Shown here: positions 1 to 12,900 of the stretch, piece after piece
Layout: every line of letters starts with the position of its first letter
How positions within the stretch are numbered: the first letter of the stretch is position 1
Assembly (NCBI GenBank): GCA_947172415.1
Contig: OX359195.1
Location: 5,555,501-5,619,500, forward strand
Source: Chondrosia reniformis
Taxonomy: Eukaryota > Porifera > Demospongiae > Chondrillida > Chondrillidae
DNA: 64,000 nucleotides
Reading direction: 5' to 3'
Program-made: the position numbers and the translations under genes
The notes under the pieces: generated by a model
The model's input: only the letters and a program-made list of their open reading frames with translations
Told to the model about the DNA's origin: nothing
The model's database searches: none

Positions 1-3000
1 CATTCACAAACATAAAATGGTGAAACTAAATACGTAAGTGTATATGTGCATACGTACATACAGTAGGTATATACTAAACACTTGCACATACTGTAAATGT
101 TTTAGGCACAAAACAAAAGTTAGACCTGCATACATAAGTAAGAGCTAATAATAATACTTACATAAGACATACGTATGTATAATATATAATAAGATACATA
201 CACACATACATAGGGTATTGTATATATTTATTTATTGTATTTATTATGTATGCATAAATAAAATACATTTATGTTGCACTTAATAAATGTGAAAATTGGG
301 CTTCATAGTATAATCTGCCAACTCATTAGCCTAAAAATGCCTGAAACAATTTACCGGATGAAGTGGAGTGCACTGTATGTATACAATATACATAAGGTAT
401 TGTATATATGTACGTACGTATAATTATATACGTATATATATGGTATTTTGTAGCTTGCACAGTATGTATACAACATACATAGGTATGTATATCTATCACA
501 TATAGCAGTAGGAATTGGACAAGTGTGTGTTCTAGCATTTACATTTGATCCTTTGAATAATAGAAATTAAATGAAATTACAGTGGCATTCAGCTTAAAGA
601 TGTTAAATAATAATCTTTAACTAAGTAAAGCATTCAGAGTCCACATATCATTAAGCAACTATGTAACTACTTTACAAAGCCATTATCATCATCACCATTT
701 GACTCTAGATTTTTGGGATAACATCTCCTACTTTCTGTTATATATCCATGTTTGATACCAAACTATATGGATATGCTGGGGTTATAATACAGATAATCAG
801 GCCATCTTTAGACTATAAATGTAACACATTTGCATGATAAAAATGGTGTGAACACTGTAGTTCCTCCTAACAGCTGCACTTGCAGGAGTCAACAAGTCTG
901 ACACGCTTAGGTTGGTGTACCTGTTCCAAACAATGGGTTTGTGCAAGGCCAATAAATGAGGAAATAGCTTTCGTGGACTTTGCAGATGCACCATTAAATT
1001 AACCGCACACACAAGCAGTCTGTATAGGAAACACTGTTAGCCGCTTCCTTATATCTGTGGCAGCGGTTAGCACAACATTAGGATACAGAAACAGTGTCAG
1101 TAGGAACAGACTAACACTCTCCTTCATTGCACCAATGATAAATAATTACAGCCCCCTCAGGAAAGGTAAAACCAACTAGTGGATAGGTCAATTCATGTAG
1201 AACAAAGTGAGCACTCAACCAAATTAGAGATGAAATGTGAACACTGGTTCGAACATAATTCTGCATGATGCTAACACATCACTAACTAGGTAGCTCCAAT
1301 ATAGCTCCCCGACCCAAACAACTCCATTCTCCTCTAAGAAGTGCCATCCGCACATTAAGTACATAAATAAATAACGCTCTACATAATACAGACATACATT
1401 TAACCGCTAGTTACCTCCCCTCTACCCACAGAAGACACTTGTGGGCATGTTTGTCAGCTTCAGATTGAAACATAACGGTTAGCTATTATGTATGTCGTAT
1501 GAGAGTGAACAGCTAGTGAACGCAATATATCCAATTCGTCACAGATGGGTTACGAATGTGCACGATAACGGCTTCTGGTCTACTGGGTGACCCTTCCGAA
1601 GTTCTTCGTCGAGTTTCCCATGGTCGAATGCCCAGCGGCCGACAGATTCACAATGATATGGCAGTACTGTCTGAAGAATTATGTGCACCATGAAGTGTTG
1701 ATGTTGTAAACACTTTCGTGTGAAGTTTCTTAAATCTTTCATACAGAATTCCGTTAATAAGCCTTACAATTTTCACACAATAAGTACAGGCGCCAATATC
1801 CTCAACACTTCACACATACGACTACTTCAATCCACCACCCTTAAGCCATTGGTTATAATTTTTTTATACATTCGACCTCTTTATACATAATACTTCACAT
1901 ATAAACAATTGACTAACCTTAGGATTAAACTTCGACTGTTTGGCAATCCGACGTCTAGTTGTAATCGAAGAAGAGGCGTACGAGCGCACAAATTTCCTTT
2001 AAAACAAATGATTTCAACAGAATGACTTCAACTTATATAGGGTGTAATACAGCTATCCACTTCCACTCCGAACGACGTCGATAACGTAGCGGCTAGCAGC
2101 TAATCAGTCACAGCGCAATCAGCTCTTTATTGAATCTAGCTAGCGGTCGATGTTCCTTTCCACTCGCTTGAATACCCAGCTGGTGTCTGTGTACGCAACT
2201 AATAAACGAAGTGGGCTTGGAGATTTGCAATGTTCACTGAAACCACATCAAAGCACAGAGTGTATATACCGGTAGCAATTACGCAACCGAATATATACGA
2301 AAACGGAAGAGCCCCCCACGATTAATAATAAATACAGCCAGCTCTTCGATAATATATGTATGGTTCATTATAATGCTTTATGGAGGAAAATATTTATCTA
2401 ACGTATCTCTCTATATCCTTAACTGAATCATTATTATTATTAACAAGGTTTGTGATTTCTGACTTCCACTTGTAAAATCCCACATATCGACATGTTGTGA
2501 ATACCACTTGTGTGGAGGCATGGGGAGAGGGACCCATGAGATCAAGAGATAAAAAGATTAAGGTCAAAAATTAGACTTACTTTTATAGACCTTTGAGCAC
2601 ATATAATTCTCCTCTAAGCATAAATTCATGACTACAAAATAGTTCTACTCATAATATTATTGTTGTACAGCTTACAATCATACAGATTGAACAAGCATAT
2701 TGACCAGACCTAGTGTGCTGAATTTAAAAGTCCTTATAAATTTCTCATAGTATATAATAAAATTAAGTTATAGATCCCTTTTCCTATATATGCCTGTTCA
2801 CATAAGGCTGTTGCATTAATTAAACAAAAATGCTTAGTTGTGCATAAAGTTCAAAGTAAATTTAGCTTAATTGCTTTTATATTCAAATTGCTAATGTACC
2901 TTTATGAAATGGCTTCCAAGAGGAAAACAGTGTGAAACCTACTTAACATTATCAGGTACAGAATAAAGAGTATTATGATTTCAGTTACTATTCCAATTTC

Positions 3001-3944
3001 CATCAAGTAAAAAGCTATATAAACCAGGCAAAGGCAACTTGAAGATGAACAGTGAATTTACAGTCTGAAAAGAAAACAGTATATACACATAACACTATAG
3101 CATGCACCACAATTGAAACATGACTCTCATTGTAACAGCATCTCTTGAATTATTTGCTATTGATAGAGCTCGCATATGAAATAAGTATTTTAGTAACAGC
3201 TAATTAGTGAGCACTCTCACACACTATTAGATATACATCTACACTTTCAGGTGCTGTGACAATGATCTTATTCTTTATGGCAGCACACATGCAAGCTGCT
3301 CAAAATGAGAGGAAGATGAGATAAGGTGGGTCAGTCACAGTAATGAAAATGAGGTTACTTGTTGACAGGAGTGAGATCTGCCAACAATTAACTCACCTAA
3401 AATTTAAGCCTTTCAGAATTCTTTAGCCATTTTGGTCCTTTGAGGTGCTGTAGACACCTATCATATACTTTCCTTCATCATGTGATACCATCTTGCCTTT
3501 CTCTTTGCTTCAGAATTGGTAATTATAGTTATATTTGCTATCTTGCAGTTGCCATGGTGACTTCTGTTTTCTTATTCAGAAATTTTCTCTTGAGAGCACC
3601 AGCGTTGTCTGCAATCCTTCCTTCTTATTGTTTGCGTGAATACAGTTCCATAGCCACCACATAGAGGTTTACTGATGCAATGTTTAACTACCAAGTTACA
3701 GATATATACTGAATGTTCTAGTTCCTCTACAATTATCTAATTACATTGTCTATTGCTTCTGTGAGAACTCCAGTTCAGAGTAAATACATAGATGCATTCT
3801 GTACTTACACATAAATTGCAATAACATAACTCATCTTAAGTTTCACATTAGTTTTTATGTTTAGAAACTTGCAACATTTCAAAACAGCTAAATGTTAGGT
3901 ACAGTAAACAATGAGTTTCAGTAACTTAAAGGATATTTCTTAAA
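1..3944. other. Gene-poor AT-rich flank, no gene recognised
   Basis: I see no supported coding exon here. Open frames are short, overlap on both strands and lack recognisable protein similarity or paired splice sites. The part from about 1900 to 2340 has more CpG and less AT than its surroundings and could contain a promoter, but no gene is attached to it. A short + frame at about 1555-1692 (reading MCTITASGLLGDPSEVLRRV at its start) looks more protein-like than the background but has no family match I can name. The last few hundred bases next to 3945 are the presumed 3' UTR and downstream flank of SPT5. Confidence 0.5.
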
Positions 3945-6900
3945 TCAAAAAGACTTAGAAATTTTAGCAAGCTTCTTCAAGGAGAAAAACTTCACTTCTC
4001 CGTTTGGCTTCACCCTAACGATTCCATCTCCCTCGTCAACACTCAGCAGTGTTCCAACAGCATCCTTATCCTGTCCAGCAAGTACCCTTACCTGTGTGAG
4101 GACAGCAGAATACATAGCAACAAGAGTATATAGAAGATATGAGTGTGTTACAACTGCATCCTCAAGTAGGTATGGACAGACAGTTGCACACTGTCTATCT
4201 CTAATGTACATACTCTTGATATGGCTCTACTAATTGGTAATAAACAAATGATCAGACAGTAAGACCTTAATTAAGAGCAACAGGATGCAAAATTTCATGT
4301 TATGGTACTAAACAAATTTTGGCAGCACTTAAGGGTTCGGTTCGTATACTTTCTATCAAATTTATAAACTAAACATGAACCGTGAAATAAGAAAATGGCT
4401 AAATCTGTTACATTTAAAGGTTTAAAGGAAAATCTACATTGGATAATAGGGATTTCTTCCAACTGCACCAAACTTATCTTTGAGATGGTTTGTTTAGAGA
4501 TGTTCAAAAGACTATAGATTAAACCATCTCAAATAGAAATTCTACATATTGACAGTTAAATGGTCATGGTATCATGGTGACCACAAACCTCATCTCCTTT
4601 GCTGGGTATTGCCAGTTTAACAGAATTTGCTGAAATCTCCACCTCTCTATGAATATCTGACACATATATGGTGACCTTTGACCCCTAGAGAGAAGAACAA
4701 TGTTTCACTACTTCACTACTTCACTACTTCACTACTTATAAGTGACAAAATCAAGTTATCTAAAGTACTTGTAAAGTTGTTAGACAAGAAAGATTGAAAC
4801 AGAAACATGATTGTCAAACAATATATACTACGTATATATTGTTTGACAATCAATACTACGTATCAATACTAAATCAAAACAATATATACTACGTACGTAC
4901 TGTATATAGCGATAGGGAATATTTTTTTGGAGAAGTACTGTGGTCACTGCTTCTCAATAACTAGTATATAGCTATATGTGTTCCCAATAGTCTTTACTAC
5001 TAACTACAAGTACGTGTATACATTAAAACAGGTACATACGTACTTTAATGGCTTTGACAACAGCACATCTGTTAATATATTGGGGATCCTATAAGGACAT
5101 AAACACATATGAATAATCTAACACACTACTTCTACATCTACTTTAGAGTAAAGGTCTATAGGGAACTAAACCTAGTGAGAGCTTTGGATGAGGATACAAG
5201 AGTTTTCTCCTTCTACTTCTCTTCTTCTCCACAGGGCCAGCCAGCTGTTTCTGGGAATTCCACCCTTCATCAGTGATCCTGGCAGTGGGTATCTTTGTCT
5301 TCTTCATACGTACATTACCAAGGAAGGACATGGATACAGACTGCATGCATGGATTTCTGGCAAAAATTTTGATCCGAAGTTTTACAGTAATACTTTTATG
5401 ACATTCTATTATTATCAAACAAAGCCTATTGTAATTTGATTATCTGTAACTGCCTGCAGGTACATCTAACACTGACCTGATAATTTGTGATAACAACCTC
5501 ACAATCCAATGGTGGAAGGTCATCTACAACAGAGTAATAGAGGAAGTGGGTTCCATGCTTGAAAGGTAACATAACTATAGCATTACACATTCTAACAAAT
5601 GTTATATACAATACATGTGCATACAAATCATATAAAATTAATATAACTATACCATTGACAGAATTGGTAAATGAAACAAAGTGAATACAGACTATGTCAC
5701 CTATAAGATACACTTACTAGTTACATTACATATTTAAATAATAAGTATTCTAATTTATTGAGACTCAACAACAATTATATTTAAAACAAAACTGAACATT
5801 TCGACCCGGAGGTCTTCATCAGCATTATCTGACTCTTAATAGATTAGGATATTTATTGTGAATGCAACAAAAAAAACTTATCACTTCATATTTAAATAAA
5901 AACTAACTACAAAACAAATTTGCATTTCTTCAAAGATGATTAATGCTAACAGACTTACCATCATATGTTCCAGGGGTTTGGGGGCTAGGGAGGAAGGGTG
6001 AGGTGGTGGAGGCGTTAGAGGGAGAGCTGGCACTGCTGTAGTCCATCTGAAACAGGCTCCCCGGAGTGTAGGGATTGCTGTAGGAGGCTGGAGATTCTGC
6101 AATCCTGAAGGACCCCGGGGTGGAGGGATTTTCATAGGTATTACTTCCTGGGGTGCTTGGGTTCATGTAACTCTAAAAGAGAAATAAACAAGAATGCATG
6201 CATACATACATACCATCTAAAGTTATGCAAAACACTGAATGGTATGTGAGGAATCTCATTAGCTAGCTTGTAAACCCTGCACTGGTTTCATTCACTTCCT
6301 GTAAGTACAAACTTTGGTATGTACATAGTACATATAGAGTAAAAGACGATCACTGAGAGACACTGAATTAAGTTCAAGACTACTTACCCCAGCGGGTGAA
6401 GGAGTGTCATAGTCATCAGGTCTTGGTGTGTTGGTAATACTGGGATCCCAGGCCCCTCCGTGAAGAGGGGTCCTGGAGGGATCATAGGACGGAGTCATGT
6501 AACCATAGCTTGGAGTCATTCCACCTAACATAAGAACGGAGAAGCCTTTGAAACAATATCACTCATCATTGTGACTTTGCTGAATGGCTACTTGGTGAAA
6601 TAAATGAGAAACAGAAAATAGTTTGACTGCATTCAGAATTTTCAGCATTGGAAAGTAGTTCTAAATTCAGCACCATATTATAGTCACATGTAATAGTACC
6701 AACTGAGCCTATATCACAACACAAGTGTCACATGTAATAGTACCAACTGAGCCTATATCACAACACAAGTGTCACATGTAATAGTACCAACACATTACAC
6801 ATTACTGTATATAACACCAAGGTTATCAGTTCCCAACCTTCTCTCTGAGGGGTCTTGCCACCTGGAGTCATGCTGCCGTAGGACGGAGTCTGGTTGCCCA

Positions 6901-9900
6901 CCATTGGAGTCATGGTGCCAAAGTTCGGTGTCTTGCCCCACATTGAGGTAACCCCCCTTCTCTGCTCATCACTGAGAGAACAGATGGAGGGACTGAATAT
7001 AGTGCATGGTACAGGTCATGTATTCTCTTCAATGATGAGGGAGACTTGGAAAACTCAGATTGACCTCACACGGGTTAAATAGTTTTAGACAATTTTCAAG
7101 TCAAAAATAAAGTGCAAATCACACCATAAACCAAAGTACATTTAAACTTCCATAAGTGCTGCAATATTAAGATAGTGCTATGGTTTTACTTACGATATCT
7201 CCGAGATACGACTCTTATCTACTGATATGGTCTTACAAGTGGAGTGCAACTCAACTCTCACTGTAGTATCTGTAGCATCCTTTACTATACCAACTGAGCC
7301 TATGCACACAACACAAGTGTCACGTGTAATAGTACCTTTATTGACATATCACTATGAATGAGCAAAGCTCTATTTCTTCAGTCATGCAACTTTACATTTA
7401 ACAAAACTGGACATTTCAATCTGGAGGTCTTCATCAGTTAGTTCTTGAAGGCAATAAATTAATCCTATTACTTGATCACTATTAATATCTACTCTCTTTG
7501 AATATGGAAACTTCTGTCTCATGAAATACACTTTCCAGTTAGATAATATTTAACTGCATCACTGATTAATTATAATGCTGATGAAGACCTCTGGGTTGAA
7601 ACGTCCTGAATTAGTAAATCCATGTTGCTGATGCTTAATAAGGCTTTCTTCTCATAATGATCGCAACAAGCACTCCTTATTCCTTCAGTACTGTACAAGT
7701 ACAATGAACATAGAAACTTCACTTGGGAACAATCACAGAGTGCTCTTCAGATCAAATGTCTTCATCATCATCATCATCATTTAACCAGGAAAGCCCCATC
7801 AGCTCAATAAGGCTGGTCTACCTGGGGTTCCTTACATACGTACAGCATATAAACACATATACACACATACAGTAAATCAGTAAATATCTCAAATTACTTC
7901 CTATGGTGTGATGACAGGTCATTACTACATAACACCAATCTATTATTAATTTAATTATAGCAACAATTGGTTCTTAGAATTTGTGATACCAAATTGCTTT
8001 TATGAAAAAATAGGGAATTTTATGATCTGAAGCTAATATTAAAGCTTTGATGTCTCATTATAGCTTTAGAAGTTCATAATCATGTTGTTATACATTTGCT
8101 AACCTTTGTAAGGTCCTTTGATGATACGAACTGTCTTATGAATAATAGACCTGTCCCTACCCCCTGGCTGGCCACGCCCCATACCACCCCCTCGTCCCCT
8201 CCCCCTGCCTTGCCCACCAGATGCATGTGGATTGGGGCTAGACAAATGGGGGGACATTGGAACAAATCCACTGCTCACTTGAGCCTACATGTGAAAAACA
8301 TTACAAATTATCTTCTAATCTATACGTAGCTACCTAATTCATAACTACTTACTGCATTACTGCCACCAGCCAATTCTAAATGACGAGCTTTACAGACAAA
8401 TATCCCTCCATTTTCAATAACATTGCGAGAATGAATGAATATGAAATTTCTATAAACATGCCGAATTTCTCCCTGTTTAGTCTACAACAACGTGAATAGA
8501 AGGAAAATCATATTTCAATACTACAGTAAAAAAAGGAAAAAAAATTGGCAGAAGTGGGATTCGAACCCACGCCTCCGAAGAGACTGGTGCCTTAAACCAG
8601 CGCCTTAGACCGCTCGGCCATCCTACCAACCCGAAATACGACATACAAAATGGACTATATAAAACCAACATTCCGTATTTTTTACCTTGTGCGGGCCGTC
8701 AACAGCCTTTATGATATCTCGAGCAGTGATAGCGTTCTGCGATAAGAACAGAGAGACATTTACAACCTGCTACAATAAATATAACATGAAACTACTGAAA
8801 ATTCTAAACACAATTTGCTGCAAGCTGTAGCTACCTGGTTTCTGTCTAGAGCTGTAGCATGTCTTGTATTCTTCTTCTGAACACCATGAACCTTCACCAT
8901 GCGTTCCTACAAGGACCCCAGATGGTAATGGCAACTGGTTTACATTAACAAATTAACTTTTCAAACATATTTAACTCTTCCAGAAGGCTTAATCTATACT
9001 GGCCATGCAAATGATATAGCTTACAGTAACCAAATAGTAAAATTGTACATTGAAAACAATTTTTTTGCTTATCATCCTAGCTATTGTACGGCTCATTGCA
9101 ATTAACTCCCTTTTTCATTGAAAACAAAAGAAAGCAATTCTGTTTCAGTGCAATCATTCTACAAGCACAACTGCTTTTAGTCACAAACCTTTCCATACTG
9201 AGTGAGAACTTTAAACTCCTCCTTCTCTAGACGCACTATAACACCAACCACATTCTGCCTGCAAAAATGGAAAAGAGAAAATTAGTATCTCATGAATAAT
9301 CAACCTACCCACACTTCATATTATTTAATGTGTACAGACATAAATAAATTTAGTCTATAAATGAAATTAATCAGTAAATACAACAAATTTTTTGTACTAA
9401 ATATCTTCCAAAAGGTAGCATTGCATATAGGTTTTTAAAAGGAAAAATAAGCATATTCTCTATAGTTCTTCATAAGTGCAAATCTGCCTAACTTATTAAC
9501 ATAGAAATCAACTAATGATGGTTCATCCGCACAATCTATTCCCATCCACAGAAGGGTGTTCATAAGCAGGGACAAGCAAGCCATAAGAAAAAGGGATGAA
9601 CTCACTCAATCTGAACTAGATCTCCCCACTGAAACTGACCAGAGGTGTCCACACCACTGCTAGAGTCATTGCATAGCTGCAGGTCCTTTGGCCTGACTTT
9701 CAGCTGTACAGTAAAGGGACGGAAGAGAAGAGATACATTTAGCATACACAAGGTTTGAACAGATACTTACTTATATATAGACTAACTACAAGTGTACAAT
9801 ATTACTGTAGCAAGTGCTGGACACATTTAACATGGTCAAATAAGATAATTTATAAATGTAATTTAGTGTCATAATGTATTTCAGTTACCAGTGCTATAGA

Positions 9901-12900
9901 ACCATGGCCACTAATTAATACAAATCATACGATAGGTAATAAGCCAGAGAGTACAATAATTGCAAATTACAAGTGCTTGTTTTTAATAATTACAATCCTA
10001 AACTCAGTATGAACAACAAATGTAATGACTTTAATATACTTTGTAGACCAATCCCATTTCGTAACACTTATCATGTATGTGAAACACTCGTGTGCATATA
10101 CTGGCATTCAGACTTACTTCAGACATTGTTAGATCTGAGAATACCACAGCTTGAGACACTTCCATCTTCACCACTAGCCCTGTGTCTCCTTCGTACCTCC
10201 CCGCTATCACCTTCACATGGTCACCCACTTTGAAGTACTTAGCTAATTCATTGGCTTGAAACTCGAGAGGGTCCTACAGAAGACAAAAGCACAAATAATA
10301 AGAGAGTTGTGATGGCATGATTAAAGAGAGAACCACTTAAACTTACAGAGCATCTCCAAAGAAATACAGTAGTACTACGTACGTATGCATATACAGTGTG
10401 TAAGATGGAACTTTAATGTATTAGAATTGGTAAGAGTTTGATGTCACTGGATTGAGAGTGGAGACTTCTAATTCCAATGAAATGGCTACTCAACTGAGGT
10501 CAACCAAGAGCTGAAAGGTCAACAGAAATACAAAGGATTCAACTCTATAGAATAGGACAAGCTTTTCGATGGCATATGTTTCAATTCATTTTGGAGTTGT
10601 TAATTGTGTAGCTCTTTATTTTGAAACTTTCTGAAATAACAAACTATAGTCTACCAGAGTAAAAAGGAAACTTATGAAATATATGCATGATCTACTTGTA
10701 CAAGAGACTGATGATATCTTTCAAAAGTGAAATTTTAATTTAAGACTGGGGTTTGGTTAATTTAAGACTGGGACTAAGAGTTCAATTTAAGAGACTCTGG
10801 TTACTAAGAGTTCAATTTAAGAGACTCTGGTTGCTAAAAGTTCAATTTAAGAGACTCTGGCTGCTAAGGAGTTCAATTTAAGAGACTCTGGCTGCTAAGG
10901 AGTTCAATTTAAGAGACTCTGGCTGCTAAGGAGTTCAATTTAAGAGACTCTGGCTGCTAAGGAGTTCAATTTAAGAGACTCTGGCTGCTAAGGAGTTCAA
11001 TTTAAGAGACTCTGGCTGCTAAGAGTTCAATTTAAGAGATTCTGGCTGCTAAGGAGTTCAATTTAAGAGACTCTGGCTGCTAAGGAGTTCAATTTAAGAG
11101 ACTCTGGCTGCTAAGAGTTCAATTTAAGAGACTCTGGCTGCTAAGAGTTCAATTTAAGAGACTCTGGCTGCTAAGAGTTCAATTTAAAGGTATGGTTGCT
11201 AAGGTTGGTGAACAGACCGTTAAGTCCTCATGTTTGGGTTGAATGGTGACAGTGTTCCCATCCACACTCAGAACAGCTCCCTGAAGGTGCATCAATTCTC
11301 CTTCACACACTTCCACCACATCCCCTGGGGTGAACAGCGGGGCACTTTTGTCATTGGTCAAACTTGTGTTTACTGTAAACAGAGAGAAGAGGAGATTTGA
11401 ATATCTGACTTTAGATCAAGGGATAATGATGTATACGTACGTATGTATGTGGATTATCTGAGCTTGTAGATAGGGTCATCTTAGAGTGTATTACTTATAA
11501 CAGTTAATATTGTGTAACACACTCACATTCTTGCTCAATTTCTTCAGGAGTGACTTGAAACTTTTCCAATTCCCCAAGTGTAGGCTTAACTCCTTCATGA
11601 AGCTAAGATTAAAGATTAAATTAGAAGTTATTAACTCCTTCATGAAGCTAAGATTAAAAATTAAATTAGAAGTTATTAACTCCTTCATGAAGCTAAGATT
11701 AAAGATTAAATTAGAAGTTATTAACTCCTTCATGAAGCTAAGATTAAAGATTAAATTAGAAGTTATTAACTCCTTCATGAAGCTAAGAATAAAGATTAAA
11801 TTAGAAGTTATTAACTCCTTCATGAAGCTGAGATCTAGAAGTTATTAACTCCTTCATGAAGCTAAGGTTTAAAGATTAAATTAGAAGTTATTAACTCCTT
11901 CATGAAGCTAAGAATAAAGATTAAATTAGAAGTTATTAACTGCCTGTTAACAACACATTGGATACAACAACATACATGTACTAATAGAACACAAAGCTAA
12001 ATACATAAACTGAAGCCTATATACTTGACAGATATTTATAACCTTAGCTTATAATAAGAGGTCTACAGCATGACTTTGTTTAGGAACAAGCCAACGAATA
12101 TGGGGATGAAGTAGAGGTGGAAACAGCCTTGCAACGAATATAGACACTATCTACGGTACATGTTGACACTAAATGGGTGGGCAAGGTCCGTCAAGGGAAG
12201 TGCCTCCCTTGAAATGAAGGTCTCCTGTGTGTATAGACAATTAAGAACATACACCTACCCCTATATCTATATGTAGTCTCCACTTACCAGAGCTGACAAG
12301 GGAAACATTTTGTAGAGGAAGCCATTTTTGTATCGGTTTCCTTCAAACAGCCAGTATTCCCCTTCTCTGGACACTTCTCCCCCAATGGCCCGGATCTGCT
12401 CAATATCAAAGTGCTTCTGAGGAGGTCTCTTACGTCTCTTCCTCTCATCCTCCTACATCAGATGCAGTAAAGTAATCTGTCAGTTCACTAACCTCTGTTG
12501 ACCCACCAATAGTGGAGTACCCTCTGCTACATACGTATATACACACAGATAATAGACTATATCAGAGAATACAGTGGTACATCTATAAAGTCTGACAAAT
12601 ACACTGTAACAATTGTAGCTCAGTGCAGAGCACTGGTGGCCATAACCAGCTATCCTGGGTTCATATCCCAGCAATTGCTTCCTTTGTAATTTCTCCCTCC
12701 GTAATGTTTGCCTATGATTGATTGTGGCTTGACTATCAATACAATTTCACATACATTTTACATATATTAGTATACCTTTCAGAAAACATTCCTATACTTA
12801 GAATAACCTCACTGCTGGAGGACGTTAGCTTGGATGGATACTGTGAATATGTATTACATTAGTCCATCAGACCTTAGGTCATTAATAATAGACTACTACC

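Noticed and set aside
1539-1742. 67-codon minus-strand ORF and the short plus-strand frame over it
   Set aside because: No recognised similarity and no convincing neighbouring exons; kept only as a remark in the flank entry.
8096-8329. 77-codon plus-strand ORF
   Set aside because: Antisense to the Gly/Arg-rich SPT5 exon 8284-8104.
11491-11848. Long ORFs of repeated [10 protein letters not shown] or [10 protein letters not shown] type on both strands
   Set aside because: They are translations of the 45-bp minisatellite; only the last 76 bases on the minus strand are a real SPT5 exon, in another frame.
12610-12678. Functional tRNA (anticodon CCA)
   Set aside because: No U33, weak D and anticodon loops, and a SINE-type tail; called a SINE instead.
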